DNA of 64,000 nt, from positions 1-64,000 of the forward strand of contig JAQBYI010000001.1 in the NCBI GenBank assembly GCA_027622655.1, in the 5' to 3' direction. The first letter of the stretch is position 1; the number at the start of each line of letters is the position of its first letter. Source of the DNA: Gemmatimonadota bacterium. Its GTDB lineage: Bacteria > Gemmatimonadota > Gemmatimonadetes > Gemmatimonadales > Gemmatimonadaceae. Of the stretch, positions 61,152-64,000 are shown piece by piece. The notes below the pieces were generated by a model. It worked only from the letters and a program-made list of their open reading frames with translations, searched no databases and was not told the DNA's origin. A program made the position numbers and the translations under genes.

Positions 61152-62450
61152 ATGATGCCGCAGCCGCCGCCTGGACGTCGAGTCGCAATCGTTGCCGGAG
61201 TGCGTACGCCGTTCGCCAAAGCGGGCACGGCACTCAGGCAGGTCAGTGCCATCGAACTCGGCAAGATCGCGGTTCGGGAGCTCATTCACCGCTCGGGCGT
61301 CGAGCCCGCATCCGTCGAACTGCTGGCATTCGGGACGGTCATTCCGTCGGTACTCGCGCCGAATATTGCGCGCGAGGTGTCGTTGATGCCCCTGTTGCCG
61401 AAAGGCGTGCAGGCATGGAGCGTCGGGCGCGCGTGCGCGTCGGCCAATCAGGCCATCACCGACGCCGCCGATCAGATCGTGCTTGGCCATGCAGACATCG
61501 CGATCGCCGGCGGCGCCGAGTCACTGTCGGACGTGCCGATCCTTCACTCGCGCGGATTTTCCGACGCGCTCGTGGCGGCATCGAAGGCCAAGACCCTGGG
61601 TGCGCGCCTCGGTGCGCTCGCCCGGATCCGCCCTCGTCATCTGATACCGATCACGCCGGCCATCGCCGAGCCGACGACCGGCGAGTCCATGGGACAGTCG
61701 GCCGACAAGATGGCGAAGATCAACGGTATCACGCGCGACGACCAGGATGCGTTCACGGTGGCTTCGCACCAAAACGCGAGCGCTGGTACTGCCGACGGAA
61801 GACTGACGGCGGAGATCGCTCCACTCTACCTGCCGCCGAGATTCACGAGCGCGATGACGTCGGACAACGGCGTGCGCGCGGACAGTACCCTCGAGCAACT
61901 CGCGAAGCTCAGGCCGGTGTTCGACCGAAAATACGGGACGGTCACGGCCGGCAATGCATCACCGCTCACGGACGGTGGGGCGGCGGTCCTGCTGATGAGC
62001 GAAGAGCGTGCGAAGGCGCTTGGGTTCGTGCCGCTGGCGTACATCCGGAGCTATGCGTATGCGGCGCTCAACCCAGGTGAACAGCTCCTCCAGGCACCTG
62101 TGCTGGCGGCTCCCGTCGCGTTGAAGCGCGCCGGCCTGACCCTCAAGGACATCGATCTCGTAGAGATGCACGAAGCGTTTGCCGCTCAGCTGTTGTCGAA
62201 CCTTCAGGGATTCGAGTCGAGGGCGTGGGCAGAGCGTGCGGGGTTCAGTGCACCGGTCGGTGAAGTGGATCGAAGCAAGCTGAACGTGATGGGTGGATCG
62301 ATCGCAATCGGCCATCCGTTCGGCGCGACCGGCGCGCGCATTACCACGACACTGGTCAACGAACTGTCGCGACGCGGCGGGCAGTTCGGACTGATGACTG
62401 TGTGCGCGGCCGGTGGGCTCGGCTTTGCGATGGTCGTGGAGCGCGCATGA
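61152..62450 (+). CDS. fadI: acetyl-CoA C-acyltransferase, FadI-like thiolase
   Basis: A 432-residue thiolase, last step of fatty-acid beta-oxidation. Nucleophile Cys in GRACASANQAI (about residue 98), His in MHEAFAAQ, catalytic GHPFGATGAR, and the acid/base Cys in VCAAGGLGFAMV. RRVAIVAGVRTPFAKAGT is the usual start. Length and the SVLAPNIAREV motif favour the FadI group. ATG 61152 (or 61155). The stop overlaps the fadJ ATG, giving an alpha/beta trifunctional pair. Confidence 0.9.
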   Translation: MMPQPPPGRRVAIVAGVRTPFAKAGTALRQVSAIELGKIAVRELIHRSGVEPASVELLAFGTVIPSVLAPNIAREVSLMPLLPKGVQAWSVGRACASANQAITDAADQIVLGHADIAIAGGAESLSDVPILHSRGFSDALVAASKAKTLGARLGALARIRPRHLIPITPAIAEPTTGESMGQSADKMAKINGITRDDQDAFTVASHQNASAGTADGRLTAEIAPLYLPPRFTSAMTSDNGVRADSTLEQLAKLRPVFDRKYGTVTAGNASPLTDGGAAVLLMSEERAKALGFVPLAYIRSYAYAALNPGEQLLQAPVLAAPVALKRAGLTLKDIDLVEMHEAFAAQLLSNLQGFESRAWAERAGFSAPVGEVDRSKLNVMGGSIAIGHPFGATGARITTTLVNELSRRGGQFGLMTVCAAGGLGFAMVVERA

Positions 62451-64000
62451 GTGCGTTCAAAGTGGAGCGCGACGGTGGCGTGGCGATCGTCACGTTCGAC
62501 ATGCCCGGCGAGCCGGTGAACAAGTTCTCGAAATCGGTGATCGCCGAGTTTGACGCTGTGATGGAGGGCATCGAGCGCGAGGTCACGGTCGGAAACGTTG
62601 GCGCGATCGTGATCATCAGCGGGAAGCCGGACTCGTTCATCGCCGGCGCCGACATCGACGAGTTCCTCACGTTCAACACGGCTGCGATGGCGCGGGCTGC
62701 GAGCGCAGAAGGGCAGGTACGGTTCGCGGCGCTGGAGCGTACGCGTACGCAGGTGGTTGCGGCGATTCACGGGGCGTGCATGGGCGGCGGCCTGGAACTC
62801 GCGCTTGCGTGTCAGTACCGGATCGCCACCGAGCATTCCAAGACGATACTGGCGCTTCCGGAGACGCAACTGGGCCTCATTCCGGGTCTCGGCGGAACAC
62901 AGCGACTGCCGCGGCAGGTCGGGTTGCAGACGGCGCTCGATATGATACTCACCGGCAAGAACCTCCGAGCCAAAAAGGCCCTCCAGATCGGACTCGTCGA
63001 AGAGCTGGTGCATCCCGCGCTCCTGCGAGCGGTGGCCATCCAGCGCGCGCGCGAACTGGCAACGGGAGCGCGAAGTCATCCTGTAAGGCGCGCCGGCCTG
63101 ATGGGCGCGTTACTGGAAGGGAATCCGATCGGTCGGTCCATCGTGCTGCGGCAGGCGCGTGCCATGAGCGAGAAAAGGGCGCGCGGGAATTATCCGGCGC
63201 TGGGCGCGGCGATCGAGGCAGTGGCTGCCGGCTATGGCCCTCATCACGAAGGCTATGCGCTCGAGTCGCGCCTGTTCGGCGAGATGGCAATGACGCCGGT
63301 TTCGCGTCAACTGATCAACATCTTCTTCGCGACGACGGCGCTCAAGAAGGACCGCGGCGTTACTGGAGATGCGCCGCCGGCGCTCCCCGTGCCGCGTGTG
63401 GCTGTTCTCGGTACCGGATTCATGGGCGCCGGAATAGCCGCCGTGTCGGCTCAGGCCGGTCTCCCAGTCAGGTTCAAGGATGTGTCGCACGAGCAGATCG
63501 GGCGCGGCCTGGCCGCAGTGCGCGACGTGCTCAAGGAACGGCTCAGGCGCCGACAAATCACGCGGCAGCAGTACGACGACCAGTTTTCGCTGGTGTCCGG
63601 TACGACCGAATACACAGGCTTTGCGAACGTGCCGCTCGTGGTCGAGGCGGTATTCGAAGACGTCGCCGTCAAGCACAAGGTTCTGCGCGAAGTTGAGCCT
63701 CTGCTTCGACCCGACGCCATTCTTGCCACGAATACGAGCACGATTCCCATCGTTGACGTGGCGCGCGGAGCCACGCGTCCCGAGCGGGTGATTGGCATGC
63801 ATTTCTTCTCGCCCGTGCACAAGATGCCGTTGCTCGAAATCATCGTGACGCCGCAGACGGCGCCACAGGTGATTACCACCGCCGTTGCGTTCGGGCGCAG
63901 CATCGGGAAGACCGTAATCGTCGTGAATGACAGTCCTGGGTTCTTCGTCAACCGGATCCTGGCGCCGTACATGAACGAGGCCGGACGCCTGCTCGAAGAG
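62447..64000 (+). CDS. fadJ: fatty-acid oxidation multifunctional protein FadJ-like (3' end beyond window)
   Basis: At least 518 residues with no stop before the window edge (usual length about 700-750). The enoyl-CoA hydratase domain covers 1-190: SFIAGADIDEF and CMGGGLELALACQYRIA oxyanion hole, and both catalytic Glu (PETQLGLIPGLGGTQRLP). The 3-hydroxyacyl-CoA dehydrogenase begins near 315: NAD motif VAVLGTGFMGAGIA, ATNTSTIPI, and catalytic region GMHFFSPVHKMPLLEII, then DSPGFFVNRIL. ATG 62447 overlaps the thiolase stop by ATGA. The C-terminal dehydrogenase part is missing only because of the window end. Confidence 0.93.
   Translation, partial: MSAFKVERDGGVAIVTFDMPGEPVNKFSKSVIAEFDAVMEGIEREVTVGNVGAIVIISGKPDSFIAGADIDEFLTFNTAAMARAASAEGQVRFAALERTRTQVVAAIHGACMGGGLELALACQYRIATEHSKTILALPETQLGLIPGLGGTQRLPRQVGLQTALDMILTGKNLRAKKALQIGLVEELVHPALLRAVAIQRARELATGARSHPVRRAGLMGALLEGNPIGRSIVLRQARAMSEKRARGNYPALGAAIEAVAAGYGPHHEGYALESRLFGEMAMTPVSRQLINIFFATTALKKDRGVTGDAPPALPVPRVAVLGTGFMGAGIAAVSAQAGLPVRFKDVSHEQIGRGLAAVRDVLKERLRRRQITRQQYDDQFSLVSGTTEYTGFANVPLVVEAVFEDVAVKHKVLREVEPLLRPDAILATNTSTIPIVDVARGATRPERVIGMHFFSPVHKMPLLEIIVTPQTAPQVITTAVAFGRSIGKTVIVVNDSPGFFVNRILAPYMNEAGRLLEE

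Overview
The window is a gene-dense, high-GC bacterial chromosome segment with no tRNA, rRNA, CRISPR, integrase or transposase that I can see. The proteins point to an aerobic, diderm chemoheterotroph. Evidence for an outer membrane is a DUF5916 barrel protein, an alginate-export-like porin, a third barrel protein, lipoboxes and a periplasmic adaptor. Aerobic metabolism is suggested by beta-oxidation, GlpD and molybdenum hydroxylase genes, with a copper nitrite reductase as an option under low oxygen. Codon use, a bacterial deoxyhypusine-synthase-like gene, a SufBCDUS operon and many Tat/Sec-exported hydrolases make Gemmatimonadota my best guess. That is inference; no marker gene here proves it.

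Layout. 1-4 kb: a terminator, a small winged-helix regulator, a NatAB-type ABC exporter and a molybdate/sulfate transporter. 4-9.7 kb: a surface-glycan locus that looks eroded. It holds a truncated polytopic membrane protein fused in frame to an RfbG-like dehydratase, a short RfbH remnant running into an FkbM methyltransferase, a HAD phosphatase, a GT2 glycosyltransferase with a single-base frameshift, and a flippase. 9.8-17 kb: an exported amidase, a DUF5916 outer-membrane protein, then an HlyD adaptor with two ABC ATPases but no permease. 17-23 kb: a minus-strand nitrite-reduction operon (rrf2, nirK, FGE-like, sco, porin), followed by a Tat-exported FMN 2-hydroxyacid oxidase with an inserted CxxCH. 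23-31 kb: a barrel protein, a DUF2911 protein and the suf operon (B-C-D-U-S).

31-46.6 kb: a small Arg-rich exported protein, a Vgb-like beta-propeller, a surface protein with 16-residue Gly-rich repeats, and a molybdenum hydroxylase whose genes are in two blocks (FAD subunit plus MocA; 2Fe-2S plus Mo subunit). The two blocks are separated by a plus-strand group (Fic-like regulator, M23 peptidase, YhbY) preceded by an AT-rich divergent promoter. Then come a ferredoxin, RNase D, a SufT-like factor, a serine hydrolase and an ECF sigma/anti-sigma/PDZ operon whose sigma gene carries a frameshift. 46.6-64 kb: a matrixin, an alpha/beta hydrolase, QueG with a small upstream partner gene, a PlsC acyltransferase, a phosphodiesterase, a LOG protein and a deoxyhypusine-synthase-like protein that both carry basic Lys/Ala-rich tails. 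After these are an MBL hydrolase, greA with a terminator-like leader, an amidohydrolase, GlpD co-transcribed with a two-subunit ThDP decarboxylase, and fadI-fadJ, the last cut by the window end.

There is no gene-free stretch longer than about 300 bases. Start/stop overlaps (ATGA, GTGA, TTGA) are frequent and often decide the start codon. The two single-base frameshifts could be real or sequencing errors, so joined reading frames are given as single features.
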